Shown piece by piece: positions 1 to 10,330 of a DNA stretch of 64,000 bases (position 1 is the stretch's first letter; each line of letters starts with the position of its first letter). The notes under the pieces are model-generated. The model searched no databases. It had not been told where the DNA came from and was given only the letters and a program-made list of their open reading frames with translations. The DNA is from Pseudomonas fulva 12-X (lineage in GTDB: Bacteria > Pseudomonadota > Gammaproteobacteria > Pseudomonadales > Pseudomonadaceae), in the NCBI RefSeq assembly GCF_000213805.1, contig NC_015556.1, positions 2,108,001-2,172,000 of the forward strand, in the 5' to 3' direction. The translations under genes and the position numbers were made by a program.

Positions 1-8
1 GCGATTTT

Positions 9-182
9 GTGGGAGACGCGCCCGGCGGCGAATCGTGGGCACAACGCTGTATCGCAGCAAGGCCGCAATTTTTCGCGCCGTGGCGGCGTTCCTATTCGGG
101 AGGTGGACTGCATGCGAATGTGTAGGAGCCGCGCCCCGCGGCGAATCGTGGGCAGGATGCTGTATCGCAGCAAGGCTGCAAT
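9..182. repeat. REP/BIME-type block left of the RAYT gene
   Basis: Two direct copies of about 61 bp (9-69 and 122-182) differ at only about ten positions. Each starts with a REP-like head (GTGGGAG or GTAGGAG, then a GC palindrome ending in GCGGCGAATCGTGGGC) and ends with TGTATCGCAGCAAGG. A related tail lies between them (70-93). REP sequences next to a RAYT transposase are typical of Pseudomonas. The block ends at the stop end of the transposase gene. Confidence 0.75.
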
Positions 183-646
183 CATTCGCTGCAAAGCCAG
201 ATTGCGTCCCAATGTGGATAATCGCTTGCACGCGTGACCAACCCGGCACGTATGGGGTTCGCGACGATATACCGTGCTACGCCGAGCATATCTTCTTCCT
301 TGCGTAAAGCATGCTCATGAAAGCCCTTTTGCCAGGTTCGCCCACCATGGCGCTTCGCGGATAGCGATTTTATCCTGCCGACCAGTTGTGAAAGCGTCCC
401 TTGCCGCAGCTCTACAAGCCAGTGCAGGTGATCTGGCATCACCACATAGCAGAGGGTTTTGTGGAACCCTTTGAGTGCGTCCTGCCGAATTGTCTGAATC
501 AGCATTCTTGCCAGGTAGAAATCACTGAAAATAGGTTTTCTGCCGGCTGTGACTGTGGTCACGAGGTAGTACTGACCAGTCGCTGACCATCGTCCCGCGC
601 GGAGCCGATGGCTGGCGCTATGTTTGATATTCATTTGTGAGTCCAT
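182..646 (-). CDS. rayT: REP-associated tyrosine transposase (RAYT, Y1/HUH family)
   Basis: A 154-residue protein of the IS200/IS605-like Y1 transposase family, domesticated in many pseudomonads and thought to nick and mobilise REP/BIME palindromes. The HUH signature MPDHLHW lies at residues 70-76 (metal-binding H73 and H75) and the candidate catalytic tyrosine is Y126 in ARYIVANPIRAGLV. An N-terminal YYLVTTVTAGRKPIF segment is the usual RAYT start. The length matches the family and no frameshift is visible. REP-type repeats flank both sides (9-182 and 705-804), which supports the call. A second in-frame Met at residue 5 is an alternative start. There are no partner genes. Confidence 0.9.
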   Translation of the reverse strand: MDSQMNIKHSASHRLRAGRWSATGQYYLVTTVTAGRKPIFSDFYLARMLIQTIRQDALKGFHKTLCYVVMPDHLHWLVELRQGTLSQLVGRIKSLSAKRHGGRTWQKGFHEHALRKEEDMLGVARYIVANPIRAGLVTRASDYPHWDAIWLCSE

Positions 647-704
647 CCTTGGAACCTGTGCATTTGGCAGTCTAGATGCTGCAGCGAATCATGGCTAAAG
701 GCCG

Positions 705-804
705 TGGTATCGCAGCAAGGCCACAATCTTTCGCGCCGGGGCGGCGCTCCTACGCGGGTGGCGGGTTGCATACGATCGCGCAGGAGCCGCGTCCCGCGAC
801 GAAT
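705..804. repeat. REP/BIME-type block right of the RAYT gene
   Basis: Positions 705-752 repeat the tail seen at 48-93 (GTATCGCAGCAAGGCC followed by a TCGCGCCG-GGCGGCG palindrome and TCCTA). Positions 781-804 repeat the REP head seen at 122-146 (AGGAGCCGCG, then CCCGCG and CGAAT). Together with the left block this brackets the transposase gene. Confidence 0.7.
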
Positions 805-837
805 GGGGTAGGGCGCGCCAATAGTGCTTTAGCCAAC

Positions 838-2796
838 TCAGCCTTTACGAATCAACTGCCGCAACATGAAGCGGTTGGGATGGCAGCCTTCGGCGACGTC
901 GCGGGGGACTGGCAGGGGTTCGTTTTCCAGCCAGGCGGCGATCAATTCCCCGGACAGCGGGGCGGTGATCAGGCCGCGGGAGCCGTGGCCGCTGTTGATG
1001 TACAGGCCTTGCTGCCACGGACAGGGGATCGGCGGCACCTGGCGGGCATCGCGGGCCAGCACGGCGTAGGCGGTGGCGAACTGCTCGGCGTCGGCCAGCG
1101 GCCCGATGATCGGCAGGTAATCCGGGCTGGTGCAGCGAAAGGCGGCGCGGCCCTGCAAGGTGGCCGGATCGAGGTTATCGGCGTCGAGGCCCTCGGCCAG
1201 GTCGCTGGAGATTTCCCGCAGTAGGTCCAGGTTGCTCGCGTGTTCGGCGCTGCTTGGGGTGAGGTCGTCACTGTCGAAGTTGAAGCTGGCGCCCAGGGTG
1301 TGTTCGCCTTGGCGAACCGGCGCGACATAGCCTTCAGCGCACACCACGGTGCTCAGCCTGGTGCTGCGTGGTGACGCCGGCAACCGACTGATCTGCCCAC
1401 GGATGCGTTTGAGCGGCAAATGCGCACTTTGCTCGAAGCGCAGGGTATCCGCCGCGCTGCAGATCACCACCACTGGCGCTACGGCCAATATCTCCCGGCC
1501 GCTCAGCGCCTGCCATTGCCCGTCGAAATGCTCGAGCGCCAGGGCTTCTTGGTGGCACTGCAGACGAATTGCAGGATGGTCGAGCAATTGCGCGCACAGC
1601 GCCGGCGGGTGCACCCAACCGGCATCGGGATAGAACAAGCCGCCACTGGTCAGGCCGATACCGGCTTGCACCTCTGCCTGCTGGCGATCCAGCGAGCGCA
1701 GCAGTGTGGTCGGGAAGGCGGCTGCGAGCTTGGCCTGGCGCTGGGTTTCGCGCTCGTCGAAGGCCAGTTGCAGCACGCCGCAGTCATCCCAGTCCTGGCC
1801 TTTGTGCAGGCGTTCCAGCAGCCGGCGGGTATAGCCGAAGCCATCGACGATCAGTCGCGACAGTGCAGTGCCGTGGGCGGACAGCTTGAGGTACAAGACG
1901 CCCTGGGGGTTGCCCGAGGCTTCCTGGGCGGCAGCGCCATGGCGCTCTAGCACGGTGACCTGCCAGCCGCGTTTGGCCAGGCTGGCAGCGGTGGCGCAGC
2001 CGGCCAGGCCGGCGCCGATCACCAAGGCGCGTCGTTCCTGGTGATCTTGATTGGGACGCGCAAACCATGGCTTGGCCTGGTTGGAGGCCTGGCCGGTGAA
2101 GGCGCCGCACATCACCTCCCATTTCTTGCCGAGCCCAGGCACGCGCTTCATAGAGAAACCTGCTTCGATCAGGCCGCGGCGCACGTAACCGGTGGCGGTG
2201 AAGGTGCCCAGGGTGGTGCCTGGCGCGCTCAATCGGGCCAGTTGCGCGAACAGCTCGGGCGTCCACATCTCGGGGTTTTTCGAGGGCGCGAAGCCATCGA
2301 GAAACCAGGCGTCGATGCGTGCATCTAGGTGCGGCAGCATGGCCAGCGCATCGCCAATCATAAGGGTCAGCACCACGCGGCCTTCATCGAATACCAGGCG
2401 CTGGAAGCCCGGGTTCAGGCAGCGATAGGCCGCCAGCAACTGCGCGCTGTAGCGCCGCAGCGATGGCCATAGCGCCAGGGCGCGCTGCAGATCCGCCTCG
2501 CTCAGCGGATGCTTTTCCACGCTGACGAAGTGCAAGCGCGCTCCGGCGGGTGCCTGCTCGTCGAACAGTTGCCAGGCGCAGAGAAAATTCATTCCCGTGC
2601 CAAAGCCGGTTTCGCCGACCACCAACTGCTCGCCCGGCTGCAGGGCGGCGAAGCGTCGCGGCAGGTCGTTGTTGTCCAGAAATACGTAGCGCGTCTCTTC
2701 CAGTCCGTTTTCCCGGGAAAAGTAGACGTCGTCGTACTGACGCGAGGAGGGCAGGCCCTGTTCGTCCCAGTCGAGTTGTGCGTATTGGTCGGCCAT
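838..2796 (-). CDS. mnmC: Bifunctional tRNA 5-methylaminomethyl-2-thiouridine biosynthesis protein MnmC
   Basis: A 652-residue fusion enzyme that finishes the mnm5s2U34 modification of the tRNA wobble base. The N-terminal SAM-dependent methyltransferase half (about 1-240) has GETGFGTGMNF at 61-71 and DAWFLDGFAPSKNPEMW near 162-178. The C-terminal half is a FAD oxidoreductase with the dinucleotide-binding motif GAGLAG at 261-266; it removes the carboxymethyl group before the methyltransferase acts. Length and domain order match full-length bacterial MnmC. It is read alone, divergently from the polyphosphate phosphotransferase gene 150 bp away. The start at 2796 begins MADQYAQLDW, as expected for the family. 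Confidence 0.95.
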   Translation of the reverse strand: MADQYAQLDWDEQGLPSSRQYDDVYFSRENGLEETRYVFLDNNDLPRRFAALQPGEQLVVGETGFGTGMNFLCAWQLFDEQAPAGARLHFVSVEKHPLSEADLQRALALWPSLRRYSAQLLAAYRCLNPGFQRLVFDEGRVVLTLMIGDALAMLPHLDARIDAWFLDGFAPSKNPEMWTPELFAQLARLSAPGTTLGTFTATGYVRRGLIEAGFSMKRVPGLGKKWEVMCGAFTGQASNQAKPWFARPNQDHQERRALVIGAGLAGCATAASLAKRGWQVTVLERHGAAAQEASGNPQGVLYLKLSAHGTALSRLIVDGFGYTRRLLERLHKGQDWDDCGVLQLAFDERETQRQAKLAAAFPTTLLRSLDRQQAEVQAGIGLTSGGLFYPDAGWVHPPALCAQLLDHPAIRLQCHQEALALEHFDGQWQALSGREILAVAPVVVICSAADTLRFEQSAHLPLKRIRGQISRLPASPRSTRLSTVVCAEGYVAPVRQGEHTLGASFNFDSDDLTPSSAEHASNLDLLREISSDLAEGLDADNLDPATLQGRAAFRCTSPDYLPIIGPLADAEQFATAYAVLARDARQVPPIPCPWQQGLYINSGHGSRGLITAPLSGELIAAWLENEPLPVPRDVAEGCHPNRFMLRQLIRKG

Positions 2797-2946
2797 GGTC
2801 GGGTGTCTGTAGCGAGCAGGGCGGCGATTCTAGCAGGGAGACGGCAGAGCCGTGACGCGTCGGCTTGCTGCAACGAGAAGCACCGACACTTGCGCTGGGT
2901 TGCAAAGCGCTCCTAGTCTGCATGGACCGTCCAGCAAGAGGTGCTT

Positions 2947-4440
2947 ATGTTCGAGTCAGCCGAGATCGACCACGTCATCGACAAGGCCACCTTCGCCGCC
3001 GAAGAGCAGGTGCTGCGCGAGGCCTTGCTCGAAGTTCAGTACGCGCTGCGCGAGCAGGGCCGGCATGCGGTGATCATCCTGATCAATGGCATCGAGGGCG
3101 CTGGCAAGGGCGAGACGGTCAAGCTTCTCAACGAGTGGATGGATCCACGGCTCATTCAGGTCAGCACCTTCGACCAGCAGACCGACGAGGAGCTGGCCCG
3201 GCCGGCGGCTTGGCGCTACTGGCGACAACTGCCGCCCAAGGGACGCATCGGCATCTTCTTCGGCAACTGGTACAGCCAGATGCTGCAGGGCCGGGTGCAC
3301 GGCGACCTGAAGAAGGACCAGCTCAACGGCGCCATCGAGGGCGCGCTGGGTCTGGAGCAGATGCTCTGCAACGAAGGCACGCTGATCTTCAAGTTCTGGT
3401 TCCACCTGTCCAAGAAGCAGATGCTCAAGCGCCTTGAGACTCTAAAGGACGACCCGCTGCACAGCTGGCGCCTGAGCCCGCTGGACTGGCAGCAATCGAA
3501 GACCTACGACAAGTTCGTGCGTGCCGGCGAAGACGTGCTGCGCCGCACCAGCCGTGATTACGCGCCCTGGTACATCGTTGCCGGCGCCGATGCCAATTAC
3601 CGCAGCCTGACGGTCGGGCGCATCCTGCTCGAAGGTTTGCAGGCGGCGCTGCGCGACAGCGCCGAACGGGCGCCGTTGCCGCATACCACGCCGCTGATGA
3701 CGCGCACCGACCAACGCAGCCTGCTCGACAGCCTGGATATGCGCCTGAGCCTGGCCAAGGCCGACTACCGCGAGCAGCTGGCGCAGGAGCAGGCGCGCCT
3801 GGCGCTGCTGATGCGCGATAAACGCATGCGCCGCCACGCACTGGTCGCGGTGTTCGAGGGCAACGACGCAGCGGGCAAGGGCGGGGCTATTCGCCGTGTG
3901 GCGGCGGCGCTGGACCCGCGCCAATACCGCATCGTGCCGGTCGCTGCGCCGACCGAGGAGGAGCGTGCGCAGCCCTATCTGTGGCGGTTCTGGCGGCATA
4001 TCCCGGCGCGCGGCAAGTTCACGGTGTTCGATCGCTCCTGGTACGGCCGGGTGCTGGTGGAGCGGGTGGAGGGCTTCTGCGCGCCCGAGGATTGGCTGCG
4101 CGCCTATGGCGAGATCAATGATTTCGAGGAACAGCTGAGCAACGCCGGCGTGGTGCTGGTGAAGTTCTGGCTGGCCATCGATGAGCAAACCCAGCTGCTG
4201 CGTTTTCGTGAGCGCGAGAACAATCCGGTCAAGCGCTTCAAGATCACCGAGGAAGATTGGCGCAACCGCGAGAAGTGGCCGCTGTATCGCGAAGCGGTTG
4301 GCGACATGGTCGACCGTACCAGCACCCGTCTGGCGCCCTGGACACTGGTCGAGGCCAACGACAAGCAGTTCGCTCGAGTCAAGGTACTGCGCACCATCAA
4401 TGATGCGCTGGAAGCGGCGTTCGAAAAGGCGAGGCATTGA
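2947..4440 (+). CDS. pap: Polyphosphate:AMP phosphotransferase (PPK2 class II)
   Basis: A 497-residue protein made of two fused PPK2 domains. It transfers phosphate from polyphosphate to AMP, giving ADP in the cytoplasm. Each half has its own P-loop: GIEGAGKGE at 48-56 and GNDAAGKGG at 305-313. Each is followed by the lid-type motif (ARPAAWRYWRQLP; AQPYLWRFWRHIP) and a Walker B-like segment (FFGNWYS; FDRSWYGR). Two-domain PPK2 proteins are the class that uses AMP. I chose ATG 2947, a few bases after AGAGGTG; a GTG six bases upstream is possible. No operon partner is evident. Confidence 0.93.
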   Translation: MFESAEIDHVIDKATFAAEEQVLREALLEVQYALREQGRHAVIILINGIEGAGKGETVKLLNEWMDPRLIQVSTFDQQTDEELARPAAWRYWRQLPPKGRIGIFFGNWYSQMLQGRVHGDLKKDQLNGAIEGALGLEQMLCNEGTLIFKFWFHLSKKQMLKRLETLKDDPLHSWRLSPLDWQQSKTYDKFVRAGEDVLRRTSRDYAPWYIVAGADANYRSLTVGRILLEGLQAALRDSAERAPLPHTTPLMTRTDQRSLLDSLDMRLSLAKADYREQLAQEQARLALLMRDKRMRRHALVAVFEGNDAAGKGGAIRRVAAALDPRQYRIVPVAAPTEEERAQPYLWRFWRHIPARGKFTVFDRSWYGRVLVERVEGFCAPEDWLRAYGEINDFEEQLSNAGVVLVKFWLAIDEQTQLLRFRERENNPVKRFKITEEDWRNREKWPLYREAVGDMVDRTSTRLAPWTLVEANDKQFARVKVLRTINDALEAAFEKARH

Positions 4441-4471
4441 TCTCTAGAGGCGATGTTCGCAGGCGCAGCGC

Positions 4472-4702
4472 TTACCCGCCCAGGTCGTTCTCGCGGTTGC
4501 GGCTGTCGAGAATCGCCTGGGATTGCAGCATGCGCGCGATATAGCGCGGCACCTGTCGCTCGGCCTCGTCGCGGGAAAAGTAGGGGCCTTCCAGCGTGCC
4601 CTCGCGGGTGCTGAAAAAGAAATGGCCATTGATGGTGCTGACCCGCTCGCTGCGAAAGTAAGTGGTCTGGCGGGTGTCTTGTGCGCGCTGGATGCTTGCC
4701 AT
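4472..4702 (-). CDS. Small conserved hypothetical protein
   Basis: A 76-residue protein (MASIQRAQDTRQTTYFRSER...) with an NGHFFFSTREGTLEGPYFSRDEAERQV core that reads like a short beta-hairpin domain and then a helical tail. It resembles a small Pseudomonas family of unknown function, named only from memory. ATG 4702 has a GAGG ribosome binding site nine bases upstream; the longer version from 4732 has none. It converges with the polyphosphate phosphotransferase gene (31 bp apart). No signal peptide or membrane segment is seen. No function is assigned. Confidence 0.7.
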   Translation of the reverse strand: MASIQRAQDTRQTTYFRSERVSTINGHFFFSTREGTLEGPYFSRDEAERQVPRYIARMLQSQAILDSRNRENDLGG

Positions 4703-4783
4703 GAAATGCGCCTCAGGTGGGCCGAGCTTCATTCAGTGTAGCTGCGCTTCGCACGCGTGGCGGACGACCTCGCTTGCCGAGGT

Positions 4784-5185
4784 TCAGCGGCGATCCGGCA
4801 GGGTCTTCTGCTTGAGGATATACAGGCTGACCAGTACGGCGCTGGTGAGCATGAACAGGCGAGCCCAGATCAGCGGCACCAGCGCGCAGGAAATGCCGAT
4901 GCTCAACCACATCAGGCTGATGGCGTAGATCTTGGCCTTGCGTGGGATGCCTTCGCCGGCCAGGTAGTCGCGAATCCAAGGCCCTAGCCGCGGGTGCTCG
5001 ACCAACCAGAGGTAGAAGCGCTTGGAGCTGCGCATGAAGCACGCCGCAGCCAGCAGCAGGAAAGGCGTGGTGGGCAGTAGCGGCAGGAAGATGCCGAGCA
5101 CGCCCAGCGCCACGCTCAGCCAGCCGATGGTCAGCAGGCAGTAGCGCAGCAGCGGGTTGCGGGTCTCGAAGGGTTCGCGCGCCAT
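4784..5185 (-). CDS. ybaN: YbaN/DUF454 family inner-membrane protein
   Basis: A 133-residue membrane protein. Hydrophobic segments lie near residues 15-50 (two close helices, with the family-typical GVLGIFLPLLPTTPFLLLAAACF) and 88-122. The block after the second helix (RFYLWLVEHPRLGPWIRDY) is the DUF454 hallmark. The function of the family is unknown. It is followed in the same direction, after a gap of 16 bp upstream, by the YecA-family gene, so the two may be cotranscribed. Length matches the E. coli YbaN family. Confidence 0.88.
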   Translation of the reverse strand: MAREPFETRNPLLRYCLLTIGWLSVALGVLGIFLPLLPTTPFLLLAAACFMRSSKRFYLWLVEHPRLGPWIRDYLAGEGIPRKAKIYAISLMWLSIGISCALVPLIWARLFMLTSAVLVSLYILKQKTLPDRR

Positions 5186-5201
5186 GACGATGGCGGCGCT
5201 G

Positions 5202-5789
5202 TTAGTGGTGGCGAGGCTTGAGCAGCGCCGGCTTCTCGTCGGGGGCGTTGCACAGCAGGAACAGGGCGGTCAGCAACTCGGGGATCTGATCGACCATGCT
5301 GTCGACCAGGTCGCGGTCGCGGGCGATTTCGGCGAACTCCGGCTGTTCGTCGAACAGGCCCGAGCCGACCATGATCGGCAGCAGCAGCTCGCTGACTTCG
5401 TCTTCGGCGTCGTCGAACCATACGCTTTCGCGCAGGAACACGCCTTCCATGAAGCCGATGCACCAGCCGCGCAGGTCGGAATCGTCCGGCTCGTCGCCCA
5501 GGTCCAGGTCGCACGGCACTTCCGGCTCGTCGTCGCTGGCCAACTGGCGGGCGATATGGGCCTGCAGCTGGATCAGGGTGGCTTCGATCTCGTCGCGCTC
5601 TTCGTCACTGCGGTAGTGCGGTGGCTCGGAGAACAGGGCGTCGATCCACTCGCGCGGCTCGATCTTTTCCGGGCAGATGGACAGGGCCGTCAGGTAGCCA
5701 TGGGCGGCGACATAGTCCAGAGCCTCTTCATGCAGATCATCGGCATCGAGGAAGGCTTGCAGGCGGGACAGTTGCTCGGCGAAGGACAT
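5202..5789 (-). CDS. UPF0149/YecA family protein
   Basis: A 195-residue acidic protein of the UPF0149 (YgfB/YecA) family. The typical all-helical layout is visible: ALDYVAAHGYLTALSICP near 24-41, then a CIGFMEGV segment near 108-116, and a C-terminal helical stretch. The family role is not settled; related YgfB regulates genes in P. aeruginosa. There is no SEC-C zinc motif at the C terminus. It probably forms a transcription unit with the downstream ybaN-like gene. A 237-bp stretch up to recQ contains an inverted repeat and the recQ promoter. Confidence 0.87.
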   Translation of the reverse strand: MSFAEQLSRLQAFLDADDLHEEALDYVAAHGYLTALSICPEKIEPREWIDALFSEPPHYRSDEERDEIEATLIQLQAHIARQLASDDEPEVPCDLDLGDEPDDSDLRGWCIGFMEGVFLRESVWFDDAEDEVSELLLPIMVGSGLFDEQPEFAEIARDRDLVDSMVDQIPELLTALFLLCNAPDEKPALLKPRHH

Positions 5790-5831
5790 CAGTGGCTACC
5801 TTGAGGAAGAAGTAAACGAGGCTGGATTCTA

Positions 5832-5919
5832 GCAGGCTGCTGAAAAACTATCTGCGTTGCCGTTGCCACGCCTGAAACAGGCTGCGGCGGCCTGGCCCGG
5901 CTTTTTCCAGCAAGCCTGC
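5832..5919. repeat. Imperfect inverted repeat between the YecA-family gene and recQ
   Basis: Arms of 16-18 bases (5832-5847, GCAGGCTGCTGAAAAA; 5902-5919, whose complement is GCAGGCTTGCTGGAAAAA) enclose about 54 bases. The arms differ only by two single-base insertions. It could fold as a terminator for neither gene in particular, or be a short palindromic repeat element. Confidence 0.5.
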
Positions 5920-5995
5920 AAGTGCAGACCGGCGCCGGCAGTCAGAGTTGCAGGTAAACACTGCCTGCAAGGCCGCACCTCGCGGCCCAGGTGCG

Positions 5996-6001
5996 TATAA
6001 T
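5996..6001 (+). promoter_or_regulatory. Candidate -10 box of recQ
   Basis: A perfect TATAAT lies 25 bases before the chosen recQ ATG, in the context GCGTATAATGCGCC. No good -35 box is seen at 16-18 bases upstream, so only the -10 is called. Confidence 0.55.
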
Positions 6002-6026
6002 GCGCCGCTTGATTCGGAGACCCTAC

Positions 6027-8150
<2,124 letters not shown>

Positions 8151-8220
8151 CGACGCGGCGACGCAAGCTTGTCTCGTTGCGACTGAAATCTTGCTCTCCG
8201 TCAAAAGCTATGGTTAGCTC

Positions 8221-8233
8221 ACTAATAATTAGT
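8221..8233. promoter_or_regulatory. Candidate MarR operator
   Basis: ACTAATAATTAGT is a perfect 13-bp palindrome (central A) 26 bases before the marR-type start codon. It is very AT-rich in a GC-rich region. Short AT-rich palindromes upstream of their own gene are typical MarR targets, so autoregulation of the regulator-efflux pair is likely. This is inference from sequence and position. Confidence 0.6.
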
Positions 8234-8259
8234 TTTTGATAATTCCAAGAGTGACCTTC

Positions 8260-8694
8260 ATGTCTCCAGCCGAACCCCATCGTTTCGCCATGCAGGTGGC
8301 GCAATTGTCCCGCGCGTGGCGCGCAGAACTCGATCGCCGACTCGCCGGCCTGGGCCTCTCCCAGGCACGCTGGCTGGTGTTGCTGCATATCGGCCGCTTC
8401 GCCGAACTGCCAACCCAGCGCGAGCTGGCGCAGAGCGTTGGGGTCGAAGGGCCGACATTGGCGCGGCTGCTCGACAGCCTCGAAGCTCAGGGGCTGGTGG
8501 TTCGCCATGCAGTCCCTGAAGACCGCCGCGCCAAGAAGATCGCCCTGTGTCCGGCTGCCAAGCCTTTGATCGAGAAGATCGAAGCGATCTCCACGCAACT
8601 GCGGGAAGAGCTGTTCGCCGGCATCGACCAGGAAGACCTGCGCCGTTGCCAGCAGGTGCACGCGCGCATTCTGGGCAATCTGGAGCGGCGTTGA
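8260..8694 (+). CDS. MarR family transcriptional regulator
   Basis: A 144-residue winged-helix regulator. The DNA-binding part shows LPTQRELAQSVGVEGPTLARLLDSLEAQGLVVR (recognition region about residues 56-90) and the wing motif EDRRAKKIAL, both standard for MarR. The start at ATG 8260 fits the family; longer versions begin at weak TTG/GTG codons inside the promoter. Its stop overlaps the start of the efflux pump gene by one base (TGATG), so translation is coupled. It probably represses both genes through the palindrome at 8221-8233 and is released by a pump substrate; the ligand cannot be read from the sequence. Confidence 0.92.
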   Translation: MSPAEPHRFAMQVAQLSRAWRAELDRRLAGLGLSQARWLVLLHIGRFAELPTQRELAQSVGVEGPTLARLLDSLEAQGLVVRHAVPEDRRAKKIALCPAAKPLIEKIEAISTQLREELFAGIDQEDLRRCQQVHARILGNLERR

Positions 8695-10094
8695 TGCAGG
8701 ATCTGTCTCTGCTGCAGAGACGTTACGGACCGCGTTATCCCAGTTACCTGCTGATCGTGCTGATGCTCGGCAGCATGGCGATGATCCTGGCCTCGACCAG
8801 TGTCAACGTCGCGTTGCCGGCGATCATGGCCGATTTTCGTATCGGCCGCCCGCTGGCTCAGTGGCTTTCCACCGGCTTTCTCGCATCGATGACCTCCGGG
8901 CTGCTGCTTTCCGCCTGGGCCCAGGCACGTTTCGGTGCCAGGGCCACCGCGCAGGGCGGTCTCGCGCTGTTCATCGTCACTTCACTGCTGGCGCTGGTCT
9001 GCGACGCGGCCTGGCAGCTGATCACCCTGCGTATCATCCAGGGCCTGTGTGCCGGTATCGTTCAGCCACTGGCGATGGTGCTGATTTTCCGCGTATTCGC
9101 TGGCGGCGGTAGAGGTGCAGCGCTGGGCGCTTACGGGCTCGGCGTGATGATCGCACCGACGCTGGGGCCGACCGTAGGCGGCTATCTGGTCGACGGATTT
9201 GGCTGGTATGCGGTGTTCTGGCTGCCGCTGCCCATGTGTGTGCTCGCCATGCTGGCCGGACTTTTTCTGATGCCCAGTGAGCGTGAGCGGCGTACGCCGC
9301 TTCTCGATCTTTGGGCCTTCTTGCTTCTTAACGTGGGGTTATTCGCGACCCTGGGGGCTCTCGCCGAAGCCCAGCGTTTCCCTTGGGGTGAGCCGCGGGT
9401 ATGGGGGCCAGGTCTGGTTGGCCTGCTGGCCGTCGCCGGTTTTCTGTGGCGCAGCCGCTCTAGCCGCCAACCTTTGTTGCCGCTGGCGCTTTGGCGACAC
9501 GCGGGTTTTCGCAAGGCGAGCTGGGTGGCGCTGGCGCTCGGCATGGGGCTTTATGGCACCACCTATATCATTCCGCTGCACGTACAGGCGGTAGAAGGCT
9601 ATAGCGCTGGCCAGGCTGGCCTGCTTCTGCTGCCCACGGGAATCGTGATGGGCGTTGCATCCTTTATGGGCGGGCGGCTGAGCGACCGTCTTTCTACCGC
9701 CTTGCTGCTGGTCTTCGGGCTGCTGGCTCTGGTCGTATCCTCAGCAGGACTCGGTTGGCTGGAGCCGGGGGCTTCGTTTCTGGTGCTGTGCTTCTGGGCC
9801 TGTATCGGACGGATCGGCCTGGGCATACTGCTGCCTGCGCTGACCACCGGCGCGCTGGATGCGCTGGACCGGGAGCAGGTGCCCCACGGTGCCGGTGCTA
9901 TTACCTTCGTGCGGCAATTGGGTGGGGCCTTTGGCGTGAACCTGCTGACCTTCTTTCTGGAGTGGCGTCACCGCCAGGAAGGCGGGGATTTCGCGGGTGA
10001 GGTCGCGGCCTTCCAGCAGAGTTTCTGGCTCATGGGAGCACTGTTCGCGGTGACGATATTGGCGGCCTGGAACTTGCGCCCGTCACAACGTTGA
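8694..10094 (+). CDS. MFS drug efflux transporter, DHA2 (14-helix) type
   Basis: A 466-residue integral inner-membrane protein with about 14 hydrophobic segments. It shows the DHA2 features: VNVALPAIMADFRIG in helix 1, the loop after helix 2 with RFGARATAQGG, and motif C-like GLGVMIAPTLGPTVGGYL near 165-182. Similar proteins (EmrB/QacA type) export hydrophobic drugs using the proton gradient. No EmrA-like adaptor is beside it, so it may act alone. Cotranscribed with the marR gene it overlaps. The long reading frame from 8547 is rejected because it would run through the marR coding sequence. Confidence 0.9.
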   Translation: MQDLSLLQRRYGPRYPSYLLIVLMLGSMAMILASTSVNVALPAIMADFRIGRPLAQWLSTGFLASMTSGLLLSAWAQARFGARATAQGGLALFIVTSLLALVCDAAWQLITLRIIQGLCAGIVQPLAMVLIFRVFAGGGRGAALGAYGLGVMIAPTLGPTVGGYLVDGFGWYAVFWLPLPMCVLAMLAGLFLMPSERERRTPLLDLWAFLLLNVGLFATLGALAEAQRFPWGEPRVWGPGLVGLLAVAGFLWRSRSSRQPLLPLALWRHAGFRKASWVALALGMGLYGTTYIIPLHVQAVEGYSAGQAGLLLLPTGIVMGVASFMGGRLSDRLSTALLLVFGLLALVVSSAGLGWLEPGASFLVLCFWACIGRIGLGILLPALTTGALDALDREQVPHGAGAITFVRQLGGAFGVNLLTFFLEWRHRQEGGDFAGEVAAFQQSFWLMGALFAVTILAAWNLRPSQR

Positions 10095-10330
10095 CGTTAT
10101 TTACATAACTAGCCGCTTTTCTGGCTTTATGCGTATGATGGCGAATTGCTGAACCCTATTGGGGCAGGCACGTCTGAAAGTCGCAAGTCGTTGAATTTTG
10201 GCCATACTCATACTCGGTTAGACAGGGAGCGTTTGCCGAGGCAGCGCTATGCTACGCCGTACCTTGCAGAACCTTCGGCCCGGTTGGAGCCACTGCAACT
10301 GTTTTTCGAGCGGAGTTATCGGGAGCTTTT

